Shown: positions 25,027 through 32,814 of the stretch, one piece after another
Numbering within the stretch: position 1 is the stretch's first letter
Layout: every line of letters begins with the position of its first letter
Assembly (NCBI GenBank): GCA_049999725.1
Contig: JBNGIS010010540.1
Coordinates: 1-33,226, forward strand
Reading direction: 5' to 3'
Source: Haplomitrium mnioides
Lineage: Eukaryota > Marchantiophyta > Haplomitriopsida > Calobryales
Length of the DNA stretch: 33,226 nucleotides
The notes under the pieces: model-generated
Database searches by the model: none
What the model was told of the DNA's origin: nothing
Seen by the model: only the letters and a program-made list of their open reading frames with translations
Program-made: the position numbers and the translations under genes

Positions 25027-25412
25027 TCAGGTCAGAGTGTTCAGGTTGATCTCCAATGAGTACAACAACACATAATGTGACTCAAACAAACTAGCAAGTA
25101 AGATTTGCACAAATGTTTCATCTTTCAAACATGGGTTTATTGATAGCAACTGCTCAACTAAAATTTTCACTTTGGCAGTGTGATCTCCCATGTTATCCTC
25201 TTCTCCAAATCTTAGGAACAACATTTTTCTCCATAAGTAAGTGGCAGCAAATACTCCCCCTTGCTCATAAGCCTTCCTAAGGCTATTCTAAACCTCATAT
25301 GAAGAGTAAGGGTCCTCACTTGGGTAAATTGCTTCCTACCTAAGCTTAGGCAGATTAGGATCTGAGCATGCCTATCTGCCTGGATCCACATTGCAATTTC
25401 TTCCTCAATGAG
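25027..25412 (-). pseudogene. Copia-type gag fragment, C-terminal part (broken)
   Basis: On the minus strand, from about 25410 down to 25027, pieces in two frames resemble the gag-polypeptide domain of plant Ty1/copia elements (UBN2-type). The first piece includes EEEIAMWIQADRHAQILICL; a frameshift and an in-frame TAG follow. The second piece includes RKAYEQGG, then LWRKMLFLRFGEED, then VEQLLSINPCLKDET and YSLEINLNTLT. This is the region of gag that normally precedes the zinc knuckle. The frame runs into a TGA formed at the junction with the 3' LTR (25027-25029), so everything downstream (zinc knuckle and all of pol) is deleted. Frameshifts and stops make it non-functional. Identification is by residue pattern only; I am fairly sure of copia gag, not of the lineage. 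Confidence 0.78.
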
Positions 25413-25417
25413 ACGTC
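25413..25417. other. Target-site duplication of nested LTR, left copy (acgtc)
   Basis: The bases acgtc at 25413-25417 are repeated at 25640-25644, flanking the nested element. The shared sequence extends one base further (acgtct). Confidence 0.7.
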
Positions 25418-25462
25418 TATTGAAGTTACAAGCTCTAACTGTCGGTTAACTTGGCAGCCACC

Positions 25463-25488
25463 TTAGCACAGTTACGTTAGCACAGTTA
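25463..25488 (+). promoter_or_regulatory. Tandem ttagcacagtta motif upstream of TATA
   Basis: The 12-mer ttagcacagtta occurs at 25463-25474 and again at 25477-25488, 14 bp apart, just upstream of the nested LTR's TATA box. Each copy contains CAGTTA, which fits the plant MYB core CNGTTR. Tandem short motifs in U3 are common enhancer elements of copia LTRs. Regulatory function is inferred. Confidence 0.4.
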
Positions 25489-25496
25489 GCTTAATG

Positions 25497-25505
25497 TATA
25501 TATAA
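25497..25505 (+). promoter_or_regulatory. TATA box of nested solo LTR
   Basis: tatatataa followed by gggg lies 80 bp into the 222-bp nested LTR on the plus strand. It fits a retroelement promoter and sets the likely orientation of the nested element. Confidence 0.6.
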
Positions 25506-25639
25506 GGGGTTGATTGAGATGCACACTATGCTCTCTCATTCCCCTCTGTATTTGTTGGCGCTCCTGCCGTATAGTGAAGACATTCTTGCATATTGTGTTT
25601 GTGCATGTGTTCTTGATCTCTCTGCCTCTAATTCTAACA

Positions 25640-25644
25640 ACGTC
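25640..25644. other. Target-site duplication of nested LTR, right copy (acgtc)
   Basis: This is the direct repeat of 25413-25417, adjacent to the attctaaca end of the nested element. Confidence 0.7.
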
Positions 25645-25671
25645 TGCCACTAGGCTTAGAAGACTCACCAT

Positions 25672-25797
25672 TTACATATCTCCATAATCCTTTTGCTCAA
25701 GGATTAGTTGCAACTTAGCCTTCCAGTCAAGAAAGTCAGCTCCTTCAAACCTTTCTATGGAATAAATGTTGGAGCTACCAAGACTTGCATCCCCCAT
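25672..25797 (-). pseudogene. Copia-type gag fragment, N-terminal part (41 codons)
   Basis: An ATG at 25797 on the minus strand, 20 bp inside the 5' LTR boundary, opens a 41-codon frame that ends in TAA at 25672. It contains FEGADFLDWKAKLQLIL, matching the conserved F-G-x-N-[FY]-x-x-W-K start of plant copia gag. The start codon choice follows from its place just after the LTR and from the gag motif shortly downstream. The frame is cut off by the stop, and 28 bp further on by the nested solo LTR. No clear tRNA-iMet primer binding site (TGGTATCAGAGC-type) is visible between LTR and ATG, so this leader may also be damaged. Confidence 0.78.
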
Positions 25798-26265
25798 TGT
25801 AAGTGGGCCCATGACTTGTTGGAATGATCAAAATTGATTTGATGATAATACAACAACAAAAATGCACAAATGGGTGAGAATCACATGAGGAAAACCCAAA
25901 AACATTAGTTGCTCTATTGTCCACAAAATAAACTTGCGACTGCAGATTTGTGAAGACATGAACCTTGTGTCCTTCCTCTACCCAAAGTCCTAAGCTCACA
26001 AGTTTCCTTTTGAGGCAGAAATCAGCCACGCTTTGTGCTTTCTGAGGGTGAACAACTAGCTTCGCGATGTGACCTCTTAAGAAAGGAAAAATGGCAAGCA
26101 CTTTGTGAGGTCTTTTGCTTGCAGGAAACGACTTGCTATTGAGTCACAATTCTACCTTTGATGAGAGAAACGACCCATTCAGACGCGATTCTCCTTAGAA
26201 TGCCTAAAAACGAGATACAAGTGAATGTATTGCAAATGAGGATGCATCGAGCTCCTCTTCTATTG

Positions 26266-26274
26266 ATTTATATA
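26266..26274 (-). promoter_or_regulatory. TATA box of the LTR promoter (5' LTR)
   Basis: The minus strand reads TATATAAAT, as in the 3' LTR. It lies in the left third of the 5' LTR in window coordinates, which leaves a long U3 upstream in element sense. Confidence 0.6.
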
Positions 26275-26519
26275 CTCACAACAATACCAGCAATGGGCTG
26301 GATTTTTGCGAGTGCCCAATTCTAAATCTATGGGCAATGGATTCTAGGCATGTGAAGGAGACCATTCTTCGAGTATGGACAAGAGCAGCTTGAAGTGATG
26401 CATGTTCGATTTTGCATGTACTCCTATGACTCTTCTCTGTATGAGTGCATACATACGTGCATGTGCTTCATTCTAGACATGCAAGAGACAAAAATGTTTA
26501 ATGTTTCTAAAGAGCCCCC

Positions 26520-26905
26520 TAATGCTTACACGTTGTCAGCCGGTGCTTTGGAGCACTAAAGCTTAACGAACGAAATCAGAAGCACCATTGGCGACATTGT
26601 TCCTTTTGCGAGTGTGAAGGCATCTCAGGAACNNNNNNNNNNNNNNNNNNNNNNNNNNNNNNNNNNNNNNNNNNNNNNNNNNNNNNNNNNNNNNNNNNNN
26701 NNNNNNNNNNNNNNNNNNNNNNNNNNNNNNNNGAAGAAGAGTGAGAGAAGCACAACAGGCCTGTAAGGAGAAGGAGAGTCCTTAGGGCCTGAAAGTGGTA
26801 ACTGGCGAGGGGCCATCTCAGAAAAGAACCCCAAAGCCCGTAAATCTGTCCTACCCTGCATCAAAACAGGGCCTGAAAAGGTTAAGGCAGGAAACAGGGG
26901 AGCGA
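26520..26905. other. Extra sequence in 5' LTR, source unknown
   Basis: Between gagcccc and a gacacacgtatcacc block, this LTR holds sequence absent from the other LTR. The left flank contains cagccggtgctttggagcac; the right flank after the gap is purine-rich (gaagaagagtgagagaagc). It is more GC-rich than its surroundings. I see no clear inverted ends or target duplication, so it may be a nested insertion, lineage-specific LTR sequence, or a misjoin around the gap. Open frames running through the Ns are meaningless. Confidence 0.55.
26633..26732. other. Assembly gap (100 N)
   Basis: Exactly 100 consecutive N bases, the usual placeholder for a gap of unknown size. The true length between flanks is therefore unknown. 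Confidence 0.99.
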
Positions 26906-27165
26906 CACACGTATCACCACCATGTGACTCCACATGGCACTATGCCCAAATCCCCGTCTAAACTAGTTAGAAGCCAAACTAAAGAGGAAACTAAATTCTT
27001 ATACAAATAGATATGCTTAGGAACATCACTTGAGCACAATATACAACAGAAAAGGTGCATTTCCAATACTTTGCAAAGAAAGCATGTTGCAAGAAATTCT
27101 TGAGCAAGATCAGGCAATTCCTCCAAACCACTAGCAACAAAATTGTGAGCTACAAGTTTCCAACA

Positions 27166-27170
27166 AAATG
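27166..27170. other. Target-site duplication, right copy (aaatg)
   Basis: This is the direct repeat of 24108-24112 at the other end of the copia-like element. The satellite resumes at agatgtccttcaagcc, in register. Confidence 0.92.
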
Positions 27171-29747
27171 AGATGTCCTTCAAGCCTCCAACCCTAGCTA
27201 GGTCAAGTCTAACCTATGTACTTGTAGTTCATCTTCAAAGGCTACCTTACTTTCATATAAAATGTCTTGCATATCTTCAAGTGTGAAAGCCTAGCTAGGT
27301 CAAGTCTACCTTACCTACATGTAGTATGTCTTCAAAGCCTTGTTAACCTTTCTACAACATGTCTTGCATGTGTTTAAATATGGAAGCGGATGTACTCCAA
27401 GCATAGCTAGGTCAAGTCTTGCTGACCTACATGTAGGTTATATTCAAAAGTTGACTTACGTTCATGTAGCATGTCTTGAATGTCTTCAAGTGTGGAACCG
27501 GATGTCCTCCAGGCTTATTTAGGTCAAGTCCGGCTTACCTACATGCACTATATCTTCAAAAGCTAGTTTACCTTCATGTAGCATGTCTTTTATATCTTCA
27601 AATGTGAAATTGGATGTCCTTCAAGCTTAGTTAGGTCAAGTATGGCATATCTACATTTAGCATATCTTCAAATGTTGGCTTACCTTCATGGAACATGTCT
27701 TTCATATCTTCAAGTGTGGAATTGGATAACCTCCAAGCTAAGTTAGGTCAAGTCTGGTCTATCTACATGTAGTATATCTCCGAAAGCTGGATTACCTTCA
27801 TGTAGCAAGTCTTACATATCTTCAAGTGTGGAATTGGATGTACTCCAAGCCTAGTTAGGTCAATTATAGCATACCAACATGTAGTATATCTTCAAAGGTT
27901 GACTAACGTTCATGTAAAATATCTTACATATTTTCAAGTCTTAAACCGGATGTCCTCCAAGCTTCCAAACTTAGTTAGGTCAAGTGTGGCTTATCTACAT
28001 GTAGTATATCTTCAAAAGCCAACTTAGCTTTATGTAGCATATCTTGCATATCTTCAAGTGTGAAGCTATATGTTCTCTAAGCATAGTTAGGTCAAGTCTT
28101 GCTTACCTACATGTAGTATATCTTTGAAGGCTGGATTACCTTCATGTCGTAGGTCTTGCATATCTTAAATTGTGGAATTGGATGCACTCCAAGCCATATT
28201 TGGTCATTTATGGCATACCTTCATGTAGTATATCTTCAAAGGCTAGCTAACCTTCATGAAGAATGTCTTGCATATTTTCAAGTTTGGAACCAAATGTCCT
28301 CCAACAATTCAAGCCTAGTTAGGTCAAGTCTTTTTTCCCTACATGTAGTATATCCTCAAAAACTAGCTTACCTTCATGTAGCATGTCTTGCATATCTACA
28401 AGTGTGAAATTGGATGTCCTTCAAGCCTAGTTAGGTCAAGTTTGGCTTACCTACATGTGGTATATCTGCAAAAGATGGCTTAGCTTCATGTAGCATGTCT
28501 TGTAGATCTTCAAGCGTGGAACTAGATGTCCTACAAGCCTAGTTAGGTCAAGTATATATTATTTACATGAAGTATATTTTGAAAAGCTAGCACACCTTCA
28601 TGTAGCATGCCTTGCATATTTGTTTCAAGTGTGAAACTAGATGTTCTCCAAGCCTAGTTAGATCAAGTCTCGCCTACTTATATGGAGTATATCTTCAAAA
28701 GTTGGTTTACCTTCATGAAGGATGTCTTCCATGTCTTCAAGTGTGAAACCATATGTCCTCCAAGCCTAGTTAGATCAAGTGAGGCTAACCTACATGTAGT
28801 ATTTCTTCAAAGGTTGGTTTTCCTTTGTGTAGCATGTCTTGTATATGGTTAAGTTAGGAACCTGATGTCTTCCAAGCCTAGTTAGGTCAAGTGTGGCTCA
28901 CCTACATATAGTATATCTTCAAACACTTGTTTACCTTCATGTGGCATGTCTTGCGTATCTTTAAATTTAGAATTGGATGTACTCCAAGCCTAGCTTGGTC
29001 AAGTCTAGCTTGCCTATATGTTTTATATCCTCAAAAGCTACCTTCCTTCATAAAACATGTCTTGGATATCTTTAACTGTCAAACCGAATGATCTCCAAGC
29101 CTAGTTCGAGAAAGTCTCGCTCACCTACATGTAGTATATCTTCAAAGAGCGGCCTACCTTCATGAAGCATGTCTTGCATATCTTGAAGCATGGAATCAAA
29201 TATCCTTCAAGCCTTCTTATGTCAAGTCTTGCTTACCTATATGTAGTATGTGTTCAAAAGCTACCTTACCTTCATGCAACATGTCTTGCATATCTTCAAG
29301 TATGAAATTGGATGGTTAAGTCAAGTCTTGCTCACCTACATGTAGTATATCTTCAAAAGCTGGCCTAGTTTCATGTAGCATGCCTTGCATATGTTCAAGT
29401 ATGGAACCAGATATCCTCCAAAACTAGTAAGATCAAGTATGTCTTGCCAACATGTAGTATATCTTCAAAAGCTGGCTAACCTTCACAGAGCATGTCTTCC
29501 ATATTTTCAAACGCAGAATCGGATGTACTCCAAGCCTAGTTAGGTCAAGTTTGACTACCTACATGCATCATATCTTCAAAGGTGGCCTGCCTCCATGCAT
29601 CATGTCTTTCATATCTTCAAGTGTGGAATAAGATGTCCTCCAAGCCTTTTTTGGTCAAGTCTTGCTTACCAACATGTAGTTTCTCTTCAAAGATTAGCTT
29701 ACTTTCATGTAGCATGTCTTGCATTGCTTCAGATTTGGAATCAGATA

Positions 29748-30195
29748 CCTTCAAAGCCTAGTTAGGTCAGGTCTGGCATACCTACATGTAGTATATCTTC
29801 AAAGGATGATTTACCTTCATGTAGCAAATCTTGCAGATCTTCAAATGTGGAACTTGGGATGTACTCCAAGCCTAGTGAGGTCAAGTCTAACCTACCTACA
29901 TGAAATATATCTTCAAAGGTTGGTCTACCTTTATGTAGCATGTCTTGCATATTTTCAAGCGTAGAATTGAATGTCTTCAAAGCCTTGTTAGGTCAAGTAT
30001 GGCATACCTACATGTAGTATATCTTCAAAGGCTGAATTACCTTCATGTAGCACATCTTACAGATCTTCAAATATGGAACCAGATGTACTCCAAGCCTAGT
30101 GAGGTCAAGTATGGCTTACCTACATGTAGTATATATTCAAAGGCTGGCCTACTTTTATGTAGCATGTCTTGCATATCTTCAAGCATGGAATCGGA
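29748..30195 (+). repeat. Two-monomer tandem duplication
   Basis: A pair of monomers starting near 29748 (ccttcaaagcctagttagg, tctggcatacc, cagatcttcaaat, gtactccaagcctagtgagg) is repeated from about 29975 with the same private variants (cttcaaagccttgttagg, tatggcatacc, cagatcttcaaat, gtactccaagcctagtgagg). The offset of about 226 bp is two monomers. Confidence 0.8.
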
Positions 30196-31890
30196 TGTCC
30201 TCCAAGCTTTGCTAGGTCAAGTTTGGCTTCCTACATGTAGTATGACCTCAACAATTGGCATACTTTCATCTAGCATGTCTTGCATGTGTTCAAGTGTAAA
30301 ATCGGATGTCATCCAAGCCTAGGTAGGTGAAGTTTAGCCTACCTACATGTAGTGCATCTTCATAGGCTAGCCTACCTTTATGTAGCATGTCTTGCATATC
30401 TTCAAGTGTGGAACAAAATGTCTTCCAGCCTAGCTAGGTCTATTCCATGATACCTATATTTAGTATATCTTTGAAAGCTAGGCTACCTTCATATAACATG
30501 TCTTGCATATCTTCAAGTGTGACACCATATGTCCTCCAAGCCTAGTCATGTGAATTCTAGCCTACCTAAACGTAGTTTATCTTCAAAGGCCGGCCTACCT
30601 TTATGTGGCATATCTTGCATATCTTCAAGTGTGAAACAAGATGTCCTCCAAGCCTAGTCAGGTTAAGTTTTGCCTACCTACATGTAGTATATCTTCATAG
30701 GCTTGTTTACCTTTATATAGCATGTCTTGCATGTCTTCAAATGTGGAACCAGATGCACTCCAAGCCTAGTTTGGTCAAGTCTAGCTTATTTACATGTATT
30801 AAATCTTTAAGCATTGCCTTCCTTTTATGTAGCATGTCTTGCATATCTTCAAATGGAGAATGGGATGTCCTCCAAGCATAAGTAGGTCAAGTCTCACTTA
30901 CCTACATGTAGTATATGTTATAAAGTTTGCTTACCTTCATGGAGCATGTCTTTATATGTTCAACTAGATGTCTTCCAAAAATAGGTAGGTCAAGTCTAGC
31001 CAACATACATGCAGTATATCTTCAAAAGTCGGATTAGCTTCATTTAGCATGCATTGCATATGTTCAAGTGTGGAACCCCATGTCCTCCAAGCCTAGTTTA
31101 GTCAAGTTTGGCTTATCTACATGTAGCATATCTTCAAAAGTTGGCTTGCCTTGATGTAACATGTCTTCCATATTTTCAAACGTGGAACGTGATGTACTCT
31201 TAGCCTAGCTAGGTCTGGTTTGGCTAACCTACATGTAGCATATCTTCAAAAGATGGCTTACCTCCATGTAGCATGTCTTGCATATCTTCAAGTATGGAAC
31301 GAGATATCCTCCAAACCTCAAAGTCTAGCTAGGTCAATTGTGGCTTACCAACATGTAGTTTCTCTTTGAAGGTTGGCTTACCTTCATGTAGCATGTCTTG
31401 CATATCTTCAAGTATGGAACAAGATGTTCTCCAAGCCTAGTTAGGTCAAGTCCGGCTTACCTGCATGTACTATATTTTCAAATGATGGTTTATCTTCATG
31501 TAGCATGTCTTGTAGATCTTCAAACGTGAATTCGAATATACTCCAAGCCTAGTGAGGTTAAGTTTGGCTTACCTACATGTAGTATACCTTCAAAGGTTGG
31601 CTTACCTTTGTCTAGCATGTCTTGTATATCTTTAAACATGGAATTGGATGTCGTCCCAGCCTTGCTAGGTCAAGTCTAGCCTACCTACATATAGTATATA
31701 TTTTAAATTTGGCCTATAATTGTGTAGCATGTCTTGCATATGCTCAAGTGTGAATCTGGATGTCCTCTAAGCCTAGTTAGGTCAAGGTTAGCTTACTTAC
31801 GTCTAGTATATCTTTAAAGACTGGTCTACCTTCATGTGGCATGTCTAGCATATATTAAGATGTGGAATTGGAAGTCTTCCAACCCTCATT

Positions 31891-31972
31891 AAGTCAACTC
31901 TAACCTACCTACATGTAGTACATGTCTTGCATATCTTCAATTGTGACACAAGATGTCCTTCAAGCCTAGTTA
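31891..31972 (+). repeat. Short-form (81-bp) monomer
   Basis: The text acatgtagtacatgtcttgc fuses the start of the first subrepeat with the tail of the second. One subrepeat has been lost between two copies of catgtag. Head-to-head spacing is 81 bp. The fused join suggests recombination between the two subrepeats of one monomer. Confidence 0.75.
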
Positions 31973-32814
31973 GGTTAAATATGGCTTATCTACATGTAGT
32001 TTATCCTCAAAGGCTAGCTTACCTTCATGTAGCATGGCTTGCATATCTTGAAGTTTTAATTTGGATGTCCTCTAAACCTAGTTAGCTCAAGTGTAGCTTA
32101 CCTATATGTGACATGTCTTCAAGTCTTGCTTACCTACATGAAGTACATCTTCAAAGAATGCCTTACTTTTATGTAGCATGTCTTGGATATCTTGAAGCTT
32201 TGAATCAAATGTCCTCCAAGCCTTGTTCAGTCAAGTCTGGCTTACCTACATGTAGTATATGTTCAAAAGGTGGCTTACTTTCATGCAACATGTCTTGCAT
32301 ATCTTTCAATGTGAAAATGGATGTTAAAAAAAAAGTGCTAGGTCATGTCTGGCTTACCTACATGTAGCATATCTTCAAAAGCTAGCTTAGCTTTGTGTAG
32401 CATGCCTTGCATATAGTCAAGTGTGGAAATGGATGTCTTCCAAGCCTAGTTTGGTCAAGTCTGGCCTACCTACATGTATGACATCTTAAAAAACTACCTT
32501 AACTTTATGTAGCATGTCGTCTATATCTTCAAGTGTGGAACCTGATGTACTCCAAGCCTTGCTAAGACAAGTTTGGCTTTCCTACATGTAGTATATCTTC
32601 AAAAACTGGCTTACCTTCATGTAGCATGTCTTGCATATCTTCAACAATGGAACATGATGTCTTCCAAGCCTCTAAAACTAGCTAGATCAAGTGTGGCTTA
32701 CCAACATGTAGTTTCTCTTTGAAGGCTAGCTTACTTTCACGTAGCATGTATTGTATATATTCAAGTATAGAACCGGATGTCCTCCAAGCCTAGTTAGGTC
32801 ATGTGTGACTTACC

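Larger units (their letters stand above)
24113..25031 (-). repeat. 3' LTR of the copia-like element (truncated)
   Basis: This 919-bp copy aligns with 25817-27165. Shared landmarks are the TGTTGGAA end, ggtgagaatcaca, cttgcg-ctgcagatttgt, gatgtgacctcttaag, gtgaatgtattgcaaatgaggatgcat-type text and gagcaagatcagg. Homology stops at 25031, so the 51 bp present at 27115-27165 are missing; the gag remnant joins here. A frame of about 100 codons on the minus strand (24149-24478) is open and has a counterpart in the other LTR. The two translations differ at about a third of residues, more than expected for a constrained protein, so I treat it as LTR sequence rather than a gene. Confidence 0.88.
25418..25639 (+). 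mobile_element. Nested solo LTR (222 bp) inside the gag remnant
   Basis: The block is unrelated to both the satellite and the host element. It ends attctaaca and starts tattgaagtta, which pair as imperfect inverted termini (7 of 11 matches; the first TG appears mutated to TA). It is flanked by acgtc on both sides. It splits the gag reading between its N-terminal piece (25672-25797) and the rest (25027-25412). A TATA box (tatatataa, 25497-25505) followed by aggggttgattgagatgcac gives plus orientation, opposite to the host element. No internal region is present. The small size fits a short copia LTR or a TRIM; the family is not identified. Confidence 0.72.
24113..27165 (-). mobile_element. Degenerate Ty1/copia-like LTR retrotransposon, internally deleted
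   Basis: The element has perfect 8-bp inverted ends (TGTTGGAA at 24113, TTCCAACA ending at 27165) and a perfect 5-bp target duplication aaatg. Two direct copies of an LTR of about 970 bp flank a short internal region of under 0.8 kb. The internal region holds only a broken gag on the minus strand, so the element is read right to left: 5' LTR 25817-27165, gag remnant, 3' LTR 24113-25031. Protease, integrase, reverse transcriptase and RNase H are absent. The deletion runs from within gag into the 3' LTR, which lacks its first 51 bp. The LTR copies differ at roughly one site in seven where I compared them, so the insertion is old. It cannot have moved by itself in this form. Confidence 0.9.
25817..27165 (-). 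repeat. 5' LTR of the copia-like element (with insertion and gap)
   Basis: This 1349-bp copy has both termini (TGTTGGAA at 25817, TTCCAACA at 27158-27165). Compared with the 3' LTR it carries about 380 extra bases between about 26520 and 26905, including 100 Ns, and it keeps the 51 bp missing from the other copy. Without the extra part it would be close to 970 bp. Its minus-strand TATA motif is at 26266-26274. A minus-strand frame at 25775-26101 parallels the one in the 3' LTR and includes QVYFVDNRATNVFGFSSCD; it is not a supported gene. Confidence 0.88.
27166..32814 (+). repeat. 112-bp satellite array, block 3
   Basis: The same satellite resumes in register after the copia-like element and continues for about 50 monomers until the next insertion. 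It contains a dimer-scale duplication (29748-30195), an 81-bp short monomer (31891-31972) and several truncated monomers near 31850-32130. No gene or RNA gene was seen. Confidence 0.95.

Noticed and set aside
26625-26933. Open frame spanning the N run
   Set aside because: It passes through 100 unknown bases and has no recognisable domain.
29762-29980. Minus-strand open frame with repeated FEDILHVG-like text
   Set aside because: This is also a satellite translation; the consensus minus strand has many stops and this frame is open only by local mutation.
561-32814. Dozens of 60-125 aa plus-strand open frames with LAYLHVVYLQRLAYLHVACL-like text
   Set aside because: They are translations of the satellite. 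One phase of the consensus has no stop and 112 is not a multiple of 3, so frames of this size arise automatically and drift through all phases. They do not keep one frame across monomers.
561-32814. CRISPR array
   Set aside because: There are no short identical repeats separated by unique spacers. The whole 112 bp is repeated and diverged, and the context is eukaryotic.
561-32814. Calling the array centromeric
   Set aside because: Higher-order structure, likely methylation and retroelement insertions fit a centromere or pericentromere, but equally knob or subtelomeric heterochromatin. Nothing in the sequence decides it.
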